In this document: in pieces, positions 10,880-22,690 of the stretch
How positions within the stretch are numbered: the stretch's first letter is position 1
How the letters are laid out: every line of letters begins with the position of its first letter
The notes under the pieces: generated by a model
Told to the model about the DNA's origin: nothing
What the model saw: the letters and a program-made list of their open reading frames with translations, nothing else
Database searches by the model: none
NCBI GenBank assembly: GCA_009193035.1
Contig: SWDT01000124.1
Span: 1 to 64,000 of the forward strand
Length of the DNA: 64,000 nt
Reading direction: 5' to 3'
Source of the DNA: Halicephalobus mephisto
Lineage: Eukaryota > Nematoda > Chromadorea > Rhabditida > Panagrolaimidae
Position numbers and translations under genes: made by a program

Positions 10880-13590
10880 ATGCCCCATACTTTCGACAGA
10901 GCCCTAGGTGCCCTACTCGGTCAATGTTGTGGAGATGCTCTCGGATGTCGTTACAATTACCGATCATCTGAAGACGTGAAGCAACAGATAGACGCTGACA
11001 GAGATGACACTCAATTTTTGCCAATTCGAGGAAGTGCAGTTTTTGAATTTCCTCCTGGGCAGGTACTTGGGGATTATTTTTTATCCTAACCTCTAAATTA
11101 AATCGGGAAATTTTTAAAAATTAAAAAGGTGTGTTTTTGTCCATTTTCAAATTTTTACTTTTTATTCAATGGACGAATCTCCTATGGTTTAATTTAAAAG
11201 TTTTCGCTTCGGGAAAATTTCCAAAAAGTAGATTAAATACGATCTATGTCCAAAGCTGTCGGATTTTCCAAATTTTTGAATTTTAATTAATTTTGTAAAA
11301 ATTTGAATTTTTTGATTTTTAAATTTTAATTAATGTTTTTCAAATTTGAACTTCTTTATTTTTAAATTTTAATTAATTTTATTAAAATTTGAACATCTTT
11401 ATTTTTAAATTTTATTAATTTTTTTTCAAATTTGAACTTCTTTATTTTTAAATTTTAATTAATTTTATTAAAATTCGAATTTCTTTATTTTTAAATTTTA
11501 ATTAATTTTATTAAAATTTGAACATCTTTATTTTTAAATTTTATTAATTTTTTTCAACTTTGAACATCTTTATTTTTAAATTTTAATTAATTTTATTAAA
11601 ATTTGAACTTCTTGATCTTAGAATTTAAATTAATTCGAATTAATTCGGAAGTTCGAAAATCGACAGCTCTGTCCGTGACTGATCCTCTAAGCAAGTCTTA
11701 ATGACTAATTTACTAAAGCAGATCATTACTTCCGTTGAATTTTGGTTACTTTGAAAACACGCAAAGTGCATTTTTGGAAGAAAACTAGTTTTTTAAAAAC
11801 ATCGATTTTAATTTTTTTAAATAAAAGTTCAAATGGAAAAAATATGGATAGTGTTTACAATTATAAAATTAATCACTATCCTTGAGACAAATTGTCTGGA
11901 TAGTGACTGAAAAGAATTTTAAAGGAGTGTTGGACACTATCTGAAAGTATTTCCATTTTCAATTCAGAACAGTGTCTATTCTGTTACTCACTATCTTCGC
12001 AGTAAAAATTCTCTGGATAGTGACTGAAAAAAAACAATTTTCGTACTCTCGTAGACACTATCCAATCAACTTTCATTGGTAATAGAAATTGTTTGGATAG
12101 TGACTGAAAAAACAATTTTTGTACTCTCGTAGACATTATTCAATCAACTCTCATCGGTAATAGAAATCGTTTGGATAGTGACTGATTTGAACGATTTTTG
12201 GACACTATCCAGACAATTTTCACTGTTAGTAAAATCGTCTGGATAGTGACTAAAATAATTTCTATTTATTCTAGACACTATCCTGGCGCTGTGAAAAATA
12301 TACAAAAAGTGCAAAAATAATTTTCAAAGTCACTATTCTGGATAGTGACGGAGCTGAATTTTAGAACTTAGTTTCCCAAAGCGAAAATCCCACGATTCCC
12401 TAGAACTTCTTTCGAACTCTCTAATTCTGTCAAGTTCCAGGTCGGAGACGGCACTGAATACTGTATGCTGATTGCCAGAAGTCTCTCTCGCAACGGGTCC
12501 ATCGACATACCCGACATCGTTAACTCGATCGTCCGCTGGAAAAGATCGGATCCAATTGGGACCCACAACCCGGTTTTCGATGTTTTGGACCTTGGACGTG
12601 AAAACGAAGACCCTCAGGGGGTCTGGTTGGAGAAAAAAATAATTTTATCGGCTTTATTGAAAAACAAAAATTCGCTAAGTAACATGTGTCTGAGTCTCGC
12701 GACTCCTCTCGCGATTTCTACAGTAAACTCTTCGAATGAAATTGTCGCTGTGAGACTCACGAAACTCACGCAACCTCATCCCGCTGCTCAAGACGCTGTT
12801 CGGGTCCTGACCCTGACTTTGAAGTCTCTGATTCTTTGTCCCGATGTCCAGATGGCCTACAGTAACGCCCTTTCAAACGCGAAAACAGAATTAATCAAAA
12901 ATCATCTCCAAGAAGCAAGGAAACGGGCCCATCCCCAGACCGAAACGAAGCTCGAACAAGACGAATTGCCGATACACTATTTAGGAATAACTCTTCAAAT
13001 TAGTTTTTACCAGTTGCTCCATGCAGAATCTTTTTCCAGTGGAGTCATCGGAGCCATATCTCTCGGAGGAGACACCACGAATAATGCTGCCATTACTGGA
13101 GCTCTTCTCGGTCAGTAATTCCATTGTTATCACTAGACACTATCCATTTTCAAAAACCCCAAATAGTCCAAAATTCACTAAAAATTTAAATATCACTATT
13201 TTGGCAATTTCTATTAGGTGTCAAAACCGCAAAGATAGTGTCTACAAAAATAAAAGTCATTTTAGTCACTATCCAGACAATTCTTACCAGCAGTGGAAAT
13301 CGCCAGGATAGTGTCCAAAAATCGTTCTTCTCAGTCACTATTCTGACAATAGAAATTGTAAGGATAGTGTCCGAAAATCATTCAAATCAATCACTATCCC
13401 AATAGTCTTTATTTCAATTTCTTACATGAGTGGTTTTTCAGGTGCCCGATTCGGAGCTTCTGGAATCCCTTCCCAGTGGAAGGACACCGTAATTCAAGCC
13501 GAACTCGACCGCCACAAGGTCTTTCCGGACGTAAAACTAGATGATGTGGAGACCCTCGTCAAAAGGCTTCTCCACAAATTCACATTATAG
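10880..13590 (+). CDS. ADP-ribosylglycohydrolase (ARH) family protein with altered metal site
   Basis: Three exons (10880-11062, 12441-13110, 13442-13590) splice in phase to 333 residues. ARH proteins remove ADP-ribose from proteins or small molecules using two Mg2+ ions in an all-helical fold. The N-terminus GALLGQCCGDALG matches the family start. The C-terminal block SLGGDTTNNAAITGALLGAR followed by FG..GIPSQW matches the family's end. Two metal-site motifs are changed: where the family has a DDTE-type motif this protein reads GDGTE, and where it has GGDTDT it reads GGDTTN, so two conserved aspartates are missing. It may be a pseudoenzyme or use another chemistry. Intron 1 and intron 2 both carry the 69-bp dyad repeat. 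The start is the first in-frame ATG after a stop, though the frame is open upstream. The family call is firm; activity is uncertain. Confidence 0.88.
11280..11640. repeat. AT-rich tandem repeat in ARH intron 1
   Basis: About six copies of a 55-65 bp unit built on TTTTTAAATTTTAATTAATT and TTATTAAAATTTGAACTTCT. It lies wholly within the first intron. Confidence 0.6.
11845..12350 (+). repeat. 69-bp dyad repeat array (ARH intron 1)
   Basis: Alternating GGATAGTG and CACTATCC blocks. GGATAGTGACTGA faces TTGGACACTATCC across a short A-rich loop. Successive hairpins are joined by a second palindromic spacer (AATTTCxxT...GTAATAGAAATTG). About seven units are visible, decayed at the edges. It sits wholly inside the intron and ends about 90 bp before exon 2. 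Confidence 0.85.
13128..13405 (-). repeat. 69-bp dyad repeat array (ARH intron 2)
   Basis: The same family, but with the hairpin blocks reversed relative to intron 1: GGATAGTGTCCAAAAATCG comes first and CAGTCACTATCC second. It fills most of the roughly 330 bp intron. Confidence 0.85.
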
Positions 13591-13778
13591 CCATATCCGA
13601 CGATTCCGACAACTTATTTTACAAGAATCCGCACATTTCACTTGCTGAATATTTATTCCGAGGGTTTCATTCTACGGGAGAGTAAAATCGAGTATCATAA
13701 ACCGTAGATAAATTAGGAAACTGCAAAATCTGCACACGGAAGATCAGTACAAAAACGTATTCGAGAACATGATCGAAA

Positions 13779-15498
13779 TCAATACCTCCAAGGTTTCGAT
13801 GGAGTAGTCACTTGAGTTTTTTTCTGTGTAGGAGTAACAACAGCAACCCTAGTAGGCAGCCTTAGGTTACGTCGTGGAGGTAGAGGAGAATGCACAGGTG
13901 AATGAGAAACAGAAGACGGCGTTGATGGAAACTGGAGTGCCCTAAGAGGAGTTCTTCCATCTACATACTTGGGTGATGAGGTTTTCGGACCGCACTGAAA
14001 ACAATTACAATAAAACGCTCAAAACAAAATCAGCTTACAGATCACTTACAATAGGGGGAATCGTAGGCTCAATCACACTAATCAAGCTAGCTTGAGAAGT
14101 GTTGAATCTTCTCGTCGATCTCGGAGTTTTCGAAATCGATCCAGGAGTAGCTCGTACACGATTCAACGGAGTTTTACTTGGTGACGGTGTAACACCAAAA
14201 CGCGTTTCCTGAAGTAATTTCGTCTTTTTTTCTCTTTCCTTAGTCATCTTCGCCATCATCTTCTCCTCTTCATGTACTTTCATCAAATACCTCGCATATT
14301 CCGAAGGTGCCATTTTCCCAGGTCCCGCTGTTGGCATGTTCTCATTTGTCTTGGCGTGTTCGGCACATAAATTCTCTAATTCCGACAGCAATCTAGGGAC
14401 CAATGCTTTTACTTGTTTTTCACGTTTCAAGTAAGCTTGTAAAGCTCCACCACGATTGTTGTATTTCCCAGCATCTGTGTGCGGATTTTCAAATTCGAGA
14501 AATTCTTCCCAGATACTCAGCCATTCGTTTAATTTGTCATATATCGGTTTTCCTTCATTATATTTGAGTTTCAACTGAGCGACTTCGAGTTTCACCCGTT
14601 CCAAATCATGTTGGGTTTGCGTATTAGGGTCAAATTGATTAGGAAAATAACGTTCTTCTTCGGGAACGTGGCACTTGCTCCAGAGGTCAGTCAACTCCAC
14701 CATCAGATCGTGGTACTCAAACTGAACTTTCGTCAGCCACGAATCGAACACTTCCTTCGCCTTTGTCTCTAATTGGACGAAACTATTAGTAACTTGATCA
14801 TCCAATACCACGGGACTTTTATCATAATCGAAAGATATCATTGTCAAGTCATCATTGCTAAACTCGGCTTTCCCAATATGACTCACAATCTTGCTGAGAT
14901 TCTGCTGGATTTCCTTGATTTGATGCAAACGATCTTTGAACGTCCGTTCAGCATCAACAGCCTGTATACGCAGTTCTGCAATCCGAGCAGCGGGCACAAT
15001 GTGGTTGGCGAAAGTATCAGCATCAATGATCTTGACTCCAATCTTCTCACAAGCAAGTTTGGCGGCTTCAAATACCTTCAACTGCTCCACCATCCTCTGT
15101 TCTTTCGTCGACTCTAGGGACTTAACTTCCATCTTCAAAAAGTTGGCCTGAGGAACAAGTCCGGACGGGATATTGCGTTCATAAGAATCGTCTATTCCCA
15201 ATTCATTTCTGAGAGCTTCAGATTTAGCGAGATACTTGGCAATCGTGTTACGGATTCGAATAACTTGATCACGTTCAGATGCGACCTAGAACCTATATGA
15301 AAATCGATATAAAAACTTGAAACTTACCATTTCCTTCAGTAAATTCTTGACATAGGTTTCACTATCCTTCAAGCGGACAGTTCTCTGTTCTTCCGTCAAT
15401 GCCATTTCATCCCAAATCTCTAGAAGCTCATTCTTGGTCATGTTGATATCCGCGAATAAAGCGTTGGCCCAGTTGTCTACGGACAACCTTCGCGCCAT
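13779..15498 (-). CDS. spd-1: PRC1/MAP65/Ase1-family midzone microtubule bundler (SPD-1-like)
   Basis: Three exons (15328-15498, 14050-15285, 13779-13994 on the minus strand) splice in phase to about 540 residues. The family crosslinks antiparallel microtubules at the anaphase spindle midzone for cytokinesis. The N-terminal third is helical coiled-coil dimerisation sequence. The spectrin-like microtubule-binding region carries the family signature NNRGGALQAYLKREKQ. The tail is basic and rich in Ser/Thr-Pro (for example VTPSPSKTPL, HSPVHSPLPP), as expected for CDK control. A TTTTCAG acceptor lies about 20 bp before the ATG, consistent with spliced-leader addition. The gene is convergent with the ARH gene and divergent from rpl-35. 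The family call is firm; the symbol follows the C. elegans member and is an inference. Confidence 0.88.
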
Positions 15499-16981
15499 TA
15501 CTGGTTTTCTTCCTGTACTTCTGAAAACAGAATAAATAAGATATGCAGATTACGCGCGCAAAAGCATCAAGGACGTTTTGAATCGGAACAAATTTGAAGA
15601 AACCGCAACTCGCGCGAAGAAAGTTTTTTAGAAAGATTAATGGAGAAACTCAGTAATAAATTTATCAGATAATATATGGAGGTTTGAAGTCTCGAAGGTT
15701 ACAATCTATTTAAAAACGGGCAGGTAGGGATGATTCAGGGGCAGTAGAAGACCTAGAAGGAGATAAATGCGTAGAAAGTTCTGAAAACAGATCAAGTATT
15801 TCATATAAGTTAATATTACAGTAAAGGTGTTGAGAACCTTGGAAGTTAAGTTTCACAGAAATCAACAAGGATGTATATGAGCACCCAAAACATCAAAAAC
15901 AAACAAAACGGCGCGCAGAAAGTTCCAGATCAATAAAAATGCCACATACGGAATCGTTTAAGAACAAAGTTCAGGACTCTGAAAGTCTATTCATATAGAA
16001 ATCGACAAAGAGGAGCTCAAAAAGTTCAAAAGATATTGAAAAAATGGCGCGCAGGAAGTTTCAAAAACAAATCAATAAAGATAGTCTATGATAGCCTAAT
16101 TAAGAATGACATGAGGAGATTTATAATCCTGAGGATAAATTTCTACAGAAAACTGGCAGGTAGGAAGGAGAACTAGGATGCTTTAGGACATCGAGAAATG
16201 TTGGAAGTCACAATTCTCACGAAAAATTACAAAAAAAATTAATCAAGATATTCCATATCCTAAATGAATCAGAAACAGCAGGAGGGAAAGTTCAGAATCC
16301 AGGAAGTTCAGTTTTACGGAAAATCGGTCCGTAGAAAGGAAAAATGGGACTACTCAAGAAAATCAAAAATCCCAATTTCCACGAAAAAATCCTCCAAAAC
16401 AGATGAATGAAGATACTTCACATGCTAAATTAATCAAAAATAATATTAACAGAAAACTTAGAATCCTGGAGGTTAATTTTTAAAAAAATTGGCACGTGCG
16501 AAAAACAAATGGGGACGCTCAAGGGCATCAGAAAACACATTGAAAAAGAAACGAGCGCGGGCTTTCCCTGTCTTCTTCCAAGAGGGTTCCTGACGCGAAA
16601 ATCGGCGCTTACCGTATTTCGGCGAGCAGCTCATTGTCGTTTTTCGTTCTTCCTTTCTTTCTACTTTCACTGCTAATATCTTTGTTATTTCTTTTGGAAA
16701 TCTTTATTTTTCTACCTAATTATTCTCCTGTCGGGTATCTGAAGGTTTTTAAAACCAGAGTTCTTCAAATTCATCCAGATTTGTCGGTATTTTTATATCA
16801 CTTGGTTTTGTCCACATTAGTTACTTTCGTTTGATCTGAGAATTGCTTTGTTCCCGTTTCACTGTTACCTTTTACTTACGCTTTCTTTCATTGTTACCAT
16901 GACTTCTAACGTCTTGAATAATCGTGGATTTACCGTTGTTTGGTCAATTTCCAACTTTTCATTGATTTGTTTCTAGGTAAC
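15499..16981. promoter_or_regulatory. Shared upstream region of spd-1-like gene and rpl-35
   Basis: A 1.48 kb divergent intergenic region without a supported ORF. It is less AT-rich than most of the window and contains diverged repeated segments: GGCAGGTAGG near 15718 and 16150, and GGCGCGCAG near 15906 and 16043. CpG-rich GCGCGCAAAA lies at 15554-15563 and CTCGCGCGAAG near 15608. These resemble E2F cores but do not match the strict consensus. Close to rpl-35, 16850-16975 is pyrimidine-rich, as is usual for ribosomal protein genes. Confidence 0.4.
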
Positions 16982-17454
16982 ATGTCCAACCGTCTGAAGA
17001 TCAACGACATCCGTGGAAAGAAGCGTGAGGAGCTTCTTAAGCTTCTTGATGAGCAGAAGACTGAACTTGCCAGTCTCCGTGTAAGTTTTCAGCTAACTTC
17101 GTATATAAAATGACTGGGGAAATGGTCTTTCAGGTAGCGAAGGTCACTGGTGCTCAGGCTTCTAAGCTGTCCAAGATCCATGTCGTCCGTAAGAACATTG
17201 CCCGTGTCTTGACGGTTATGAACCAGCTGCAGAAGTTGAATCTCCGCAAATACTACAAGGTTGGTTCGTTCTCGTTGGAGCTTTGTTCAGATTGTGGTTT
17301 TCAGGGAAAAAAGTACCGTCCTTTGGATCTTCGCCCCAAGCTTACTCGCGCTCTCCGCCGCAAGTTGACCAAGTCCGAGAGCAACAGAAAGACCGCCAAG
17401 CAAATTCACCGAGAACAGAAGTTCCCCAAGCGAGTTTATGCCTTGAAAGCTTGA
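16982..17454 (+). CDS. rpl-35: 60S ribosomal protein L35 (uL29)
   Basis: Three exons (16982-17080, 17134-17259, 17305-17454) give 124 residues, the usual eukaryotic L35 length. L35 binds 25S/28S and 5.8S rRNA near the polypeptide exit tunnel of the large subunit. The sequence shows the family blocks [36 protein letters not shown] and [17 protein letters not shown]. Introns are 53 and 45 nt, typical of nematodes. The acceptor TTTCTAG lies 5 nt before the ATG and is a likely spliced-leader site, which also fixes the start. Codons are biased to C-ending forms, as in highly expressed genes. The 3' end is convergent with the receptor gene, about 110 bp away. Confidence 0.97.
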
Positions 17455-17566
17455 AGATGAACGTGGACTTGTTTTTGTTTTGTTATAAAGGTAATGTATG
17501 AACATAATTCGGGATAAAACCTGGGTGTGTTATCTTTATTGACTTCTCACTTATTGAACAAGTTCT

Positions 17567-18982
17567 CTAATGTATAATCGGAGTCATTGGCATAGCAGTC
17601 ACCCTAACTTTGGCTGGATTCCGGGATTCGTATTTTTGAATCAAGTGGGATATGTGGTAGAACTCGAGAAACCGGTTTCTAAAAGTAGGGGACACGAGGA
17701 AGATGATGATCAACCCCGGATAGTGGACAAAAAAGAAACATATCTGGATAGCTCGGGTTAACCCGAACAAAATATCCCAGTGTTCAGCAAGAATTGTCAT
17801 TGACGACAAACCCATGTAAAATAGAATTAAAAAAACAGGACACGAACGTCTGGATTATTAATCGGTTTTCTATCTTCGATGTGGAGGATGCCTCCTGATG
17901 GCGTTTCTTGGAGTAGATGACGGAACCTACGATGAGGGCGAAGGTGATCACCCCTATGGCTATGTTGGTGAGAGAGGAGATGAAGATGGCTTTATAATGA
18001 ACTAAGGTGCATTCTTCGTCGACAGCGATGAGGATAAATCTGCATTTTTCACTTTTCCAGTAATATCCATTGATTATGAAAGGGAATACTGTAATGACAA
18101 GTAGGATTATCGTGAGAGATCGAGGAGACCAAAACTGAAAATTATTTGGTTTAGTAATTGTGTATTTGGGAAATTTGAAATGAAGAAAAAAATCCTGAGG
18201 TTAGTGTTTGAAATTTGAGTTTTGGTTTTAAAACTTTAGGATTTTGTGGAGATTTTTTAACGAAATAAAGATTTTAAAAATTTAAAAATAATTATCCTAA
18301 AAATTATGAATAGAATTGTCGAGATTGGAAGTTTGGGTTTTGAAATTTGAAATAGGTTTGTTTGAATTCGAAATTTTAATTTTAAATAATTCTATTTAAA
18401 TTCGAAATTCTCTATTTTGGAATTCGGAATTTTAATTTTGAGTAATTTTGTTTAAATTTGAATTTCTCTATTTTTAAACTTTAAATAATTCTGTTCGAAT
18501 TTCTCAATTTTTGAAATTTAAATAATTTTGTTCAAATTTGAATTTCTCTATTTTTGAAATTTTATTAGTTTGGTTAGAAGTTGATTTGGAATCAGTTCGA
18601 AAACGACAACTTTGGTAATTTTCCGACATTCGGAATCGCAACTAACCATTGAATGGATCCGGGGAGATATCAACGCTGTGCATCTGTTCCATGCCAAGGC
18701 GAGGGTCCAGATCCCAAGGATATTCTCGCAATACCATAGTGAAATTGAAGTTAAAATTACGAACCAATGATCGGTGATCCCGATCAAGAGTCCTGAGGCA
18801 ATGAAGGAAGTCATCCCGATGATCATTATTCCAAAAGCCAGTAAAATAAAATAAGCCGTTCTGATGGGAGATGTGCGAATTCTGAATTCATAAATTAAAA
18901 AAATAAAATAAAAAATATCAATGATAGTTGAAAATCTAAGAACGAAAGTTATTACAAAATCAATAATTTTCAAAACAACCAT
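17567..18982 (-). pseudogene. Nematode serpentine (7TM) receptor with a one-base frameshift
   Basis: Two exons (18647-18982 and 17567-18134) encode a seven-transmembrane protein. Exon 1 has three hydrophobic spans ending in a DRY-like ALAWNRCTALISPR, as in nematode chemoreceptors of the srx/srt type. Exon 2 has TM4 to TM7 and a short cytoplasmic tail. The exon boundary is in phase. Exon 2 is 568 nt, one base too many: the frame reads well to about 17833, hits a stop soon after, and a second frame carries the rest (AEHWDILFGLTRAI, PGLIIIFLVSPTFRNRF). The break falls in a run of seven T on the minus strand; six would keep one frame. It could be a recent pseudogene, an assembly error in a homopolymer, or an allele. 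The subfamily is uncertain and an extra N-terminal exon cannot be excluded. Confidence 0.7.
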
Positions 18983-20560
18983 AATTCAAAAAAAATAAAT
19001 TTTAAAAAATCAAAAAAAAAAATAAATTTTAAAAAATCAAAAAAAAAATAAATTTTAAAAAATTCAAAAAAAAATAAATTTTAAAAAATTCAAAAAAAAA
19101 TAAATTTTAAAAAAAATTTAAAAAAAATAAATTTTAAAAAAAATTTAAAAATTAAAATTTTTTGAAATAGTTGGAAATTTCTGGCGTTTTCTGGAATTTC
19201 ATAAGTTTGTAGAATCTTCAAAAATCCAGAAAATATCAAGTCGAAATCTGAAATAAATAATTTTAGAAATTTATGGAGAATTCTAGAAATTCGCGTCAGG
19301 ATTAATTCGTAAAAAATCATTGGTTTCCAATATGTTCACAAAGTTCGAATTTTATAAAAGCTCTTGGAATTTTCTATTTTTTAAAATTTTCTAATATTTT
19401 AAAAATTTTTAATTTTCTAATATTTTAAAAATTTCTTTTTTAATTTTCTAATATTTTAGAAATTTTTTTTTAGAATTTTGTATTTTTTAAATTTTGTATT
19501 TTTTTAGAATTTTCTTTTTTTTAAATTTTCTAATATTTTAAAAATTTTGTATTTTTTTAGAATTTTCTTTTTTTTAAATTTTCTAATATTTTAAAAATTT
19601 TCTATTTTTTTAGAATTTTCTTTTTTTTAATTTTCTAATATTTTAAAATTTTTTATTTTTTTATTTTTAATATATAAAAATAGATTTTCTCAAAATATAG
19701 AGAAATATTAAGTTTCATGTTGATTAAATTTAGGTCACGAGAAAATATTTAAAATATGACAACCGTAATTTCCTTCAGTAGTAGAATGGCTAGCAGACAT
19801 GATTGTAAAGTTACGAAATCCGGCCTTGTATTATGAAAATTAACGGTCAAAGTTCGAGGTCAAAAGTTGGACTTTTCATTTTAAAATACAATTTTAGTCA
19901 TATTCGAATTATAAAAATCTATTTAATTTTCAATTATTTGTTTAAATAAAATAGATTTTTAAAATAAAAAAGTTGTAAATTTTTAAAATAAAAAAGTCCA
20001 AATTTCGACCTTGAATTTTGAGTTCCAATTTTGATAACAAATGTTGCATATTATCAAAATCAAAATCAAAACTCAGAATTCAGAATTCAGAATTCAGAAT
20101 TCAGAATCGAAATTCAAATTTTTCGTGTTAAGATAAAATTCATAAGTCACTCTGATTCGAGAAATCCAGATATTTAATTTTATCAACTTAAATGAAAGAA
20201 TATTTTACAGTAAGAAAAAATCATAGATGTGTCTTAACACGAAAAATTAGAATTTCGACCTTGAATTTTGAGTTCCAATTTTGATAAAACAAAACACCGA
20301 GTTCGATTCTCAATCGAAGAAGAAAATTGATAGCCAAAGTTAAAACTCGGATTAACTTTGATGTTCGACTTTTTACGACAAGCTGATCACTTGAAGGAAG
20401 CTGCATTGAACATATATCTTCATGAAAAAGCGCAACTTTTAGTCTAATAATAAATTCAAATCGTCACTATTAAGTTTTAATCTTCATCACAAAAGTCAAA
20501 TATTTATAAAAATGTGACGATTATGTTACATTTTGCAATTGTTAAAGAACCTAAAGTTAC
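18983..20560. other. AT-rich non-coding DNA and simple repeats
   Basis: 19000-19150 repeats AAATTTTAAAAAAxTCAAAAA with a 30-40 bp period, and 19370-19680 repeats TTTTCTAATATTTTAAAAAT. 19840-20400 contains diverged copies of the ACACGAAAAATCCAAATTTCG family also seen at 5.5-6.3 kb, partly in opposite orientation, with a local GAATTCA microsatellite near 20070-20100. There is no supported gene. Confidence 0.55.
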
Positions 20561-20569
20561 GCTTTTTTG

Positions 20570-20820
20570 TTAAAGATAAAAAAGATAAAAGGGGCCCAGT
20601 AATCGAGCTTGACGAAACTTTCCAAATCCGCAGGTATCCGGAAGTTCTGGCAAACTGCTGGGTGTCATGAAAACGGGCTTGCCACCTTGACCCCTAGGGT
20701 CAACTATGGCCTTTACGGGTCCGCTGGGGACCAGCAGCACTCGGACTCGCCTTATCTTCCACATTGAATGTGTCCCTATTTCGCTCCAAAACCTCCTGAG
20801 GAGGTGCTTTTTTGTGTGTA
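20570..20820. other. GC-rich structured island: small protein or structured RNA
   Basis: This 240 bp island stands out from its AT-rich surroundings. On the minus strand a 64-codon frame (20570-20764) starts at ATG and has mixed composition (for example VRVLLVPSGPVKAI, SSLPELPDTCGF). I recognise no family. On the plus strand it contains nested dyads: TTGACCC-CTA-GGGTCAA near 20688, enclosed by CTGCTGG near 20658 and CCAGCAG near 20732. It ends with ACCTCCT-G-AGGAGGT followed by GC and six T, which would suit a Pol III-type end. The data do not decide between a coding exon and a non-coding RNA. Confidence 0.3.
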
Positions 20821-20959
20821 TGGAAATTTGAAATTAATGTTTTTGTATTATTTCATAATCTTTGATGTTGTAGTAAATTCAGTCTGGTCCTAAGCACCTC
20901 CAGAAAGTAGTCAATGTCACAATCAGATTAGCATTTGTCATTATTTAATTGGGCTGTTA

Positions 20960-21480
20960 GGTTAATCCAGTTACTAAAACGCCAGTCTGAAAACGAAAAA
21001 GTGAAAAAAGTTTTACAAAATCTGAAAGTAACTGTCTCAAAGGATCAAATATCTTCCAACCTGCTTTTTAATCTTTTCAGACCAGTCTTTTTGATAGATA
21101 AACTGGCTTAAGAGTCAATCAAGGGACCAAAAATACTAATCTAAAAACAAAAAAAAATGGACATTTGTTTTTTTGATTTCGCAAAATTAGATTCATTTTT
21201 TTTCGTTTTTAGACCAGTAATATCGGTAGATGAATTACTTTAACAAATAATCAAGGGACCAAAAACACTAATCTAAAAACAAGAAAAAAAGGACATTTGT
21301 TTTTCCGATTTCGCAAAATTAGATTCATTTTTTTTTGTTTTTAGACCAATATTATCGGTAGATGAATTACTGTAACAAATAATCAAGGGACCAAAAATAC
21401 TAATCTGAAAATAAAAAAGTAAAAGAAGTTTTAGAAAATACGAAAACAACTGGTATGGAAGAACAAATATCTTTCAACTG
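20960..21480. repeat. Tandem repeat, about 124 bp period
   Basis: Three copies of a unit with AATCAAGGGACCAAAAATAC, GGACATTTGTTTTTxxGATTTCGCAAAAT and TATCGGTAGATGAATTACT. Parts (GATCAAATATCTT) match, in inverse orientation, the repeat at 42.0-42.45 kb. Confidence 0.65.
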
Positions 21481-21654
21481 CGGCATAGTCTAAAAAGTAC
21501 TTGTTCTTGATGACGACCCAACAATAAACAATGATTAAATGTGATTAAAAGTACTCAAAATCATAAAATATATTTCATAATAGTTGATATTTCGTTGTTA
21601 AACGTTACGCTGAGTTACGCAAAAAGAATACATACTATATAATATATGGATAGA

Positions 21655-22290
21655 TTGAACACAAAAAAGGCATATTAAAACAGCTATGATGTGTTAGATC
21701 CATTGTATTCAATATGCCGGTACACTGAATAGAATACATCGATATTACACTTACTGCATCGGTACATTGAATACAATGGACTGATATCAACTTAATGTAT
21801 GGATACATCGAATGTAATGTGTGGAATACATATAAATCGTTTCAATGTATCTCTTTTCTGTGTAGAGGATTCTAGAAAGTTCAATCATATCTATATAGTT
21901 ACACATAAAAATGAAACATAGCATACAATATATCGATATATTAAAACGACTCTGATTTATTGGATATATTGTGTTCAATTATCCATACATTAAATATACC
22001 CCACCGATATCAACTTAATGTATGGATACATTGAATGTAATGTGTCCAATATAACAGAACCGTTTCAATGTATCTCTTTTCTATCTAGAGGATTCTAGAA
22101 AGTTCAATCATATCTATATAGTTACACATAAAAATGAAACATAGCATACAATATATCGACACATTAAAACGACTCTGATTTATTGGATATATTGTATTCA
22201 ACATACCGGCATATTGAATGTAATGTGTGCAATACAACAGAACCGTTTCAATGTATCCGTACATTATATACCATATACTCATTTTTGTGT
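21655..22290 (-). mobile_element. Palindromic MITE-like repeat, copy 2, with internal duplication
   Basis: This is the reverse complement of the 9.5-9.9 kb copy. Inside, about 225 bp is duplicated in tandem: GATATCAACTTAATGTATGG near 21783 and 22007, and TTTCAATGTATCTCTTTTCT near 21840 and 22065. The ends carry AACACAAAAAAGGCATATT on the left and ATACTCATTTTTGTGTACAT on the right, which are imperfect inverted termini. Open frames here are low-complexity and not coding. Confidence 0.65.
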
Positions 22291-22654
22291 ACATTATGCA
22301 ATAATAGGACAGTACTATAGTGTTTACAAAGAATTTTAGAATTTAAGTGATCTATGACATCCTTAAAGCTTCTGCTTTAGAGGTTACAATACATATAGAT
22401 ATATTATACCAAATAATTTCAAACTTTTGTAACATACTGGATATGACGTCATCTGCACTTTTATAAATAATAAAAATATAGAAACTAAACAGAATCTTCT
22501 CGAGTAATTTTTAAACACTTGTTTGATTTTTGAAAGCGATTTTATTTCACATCAAAGACAATTCGGATTCAAAACTGTTAACTTATGTCCGAGACAGTTT
22601 CCAAAAACACTAGATGACATATGGATTTGAATTTCGTAGAAGAAAAAAGGAAAT

Positions 22655-22657
22655 TTA

Positions 22658-22690
<33 letters not shown>

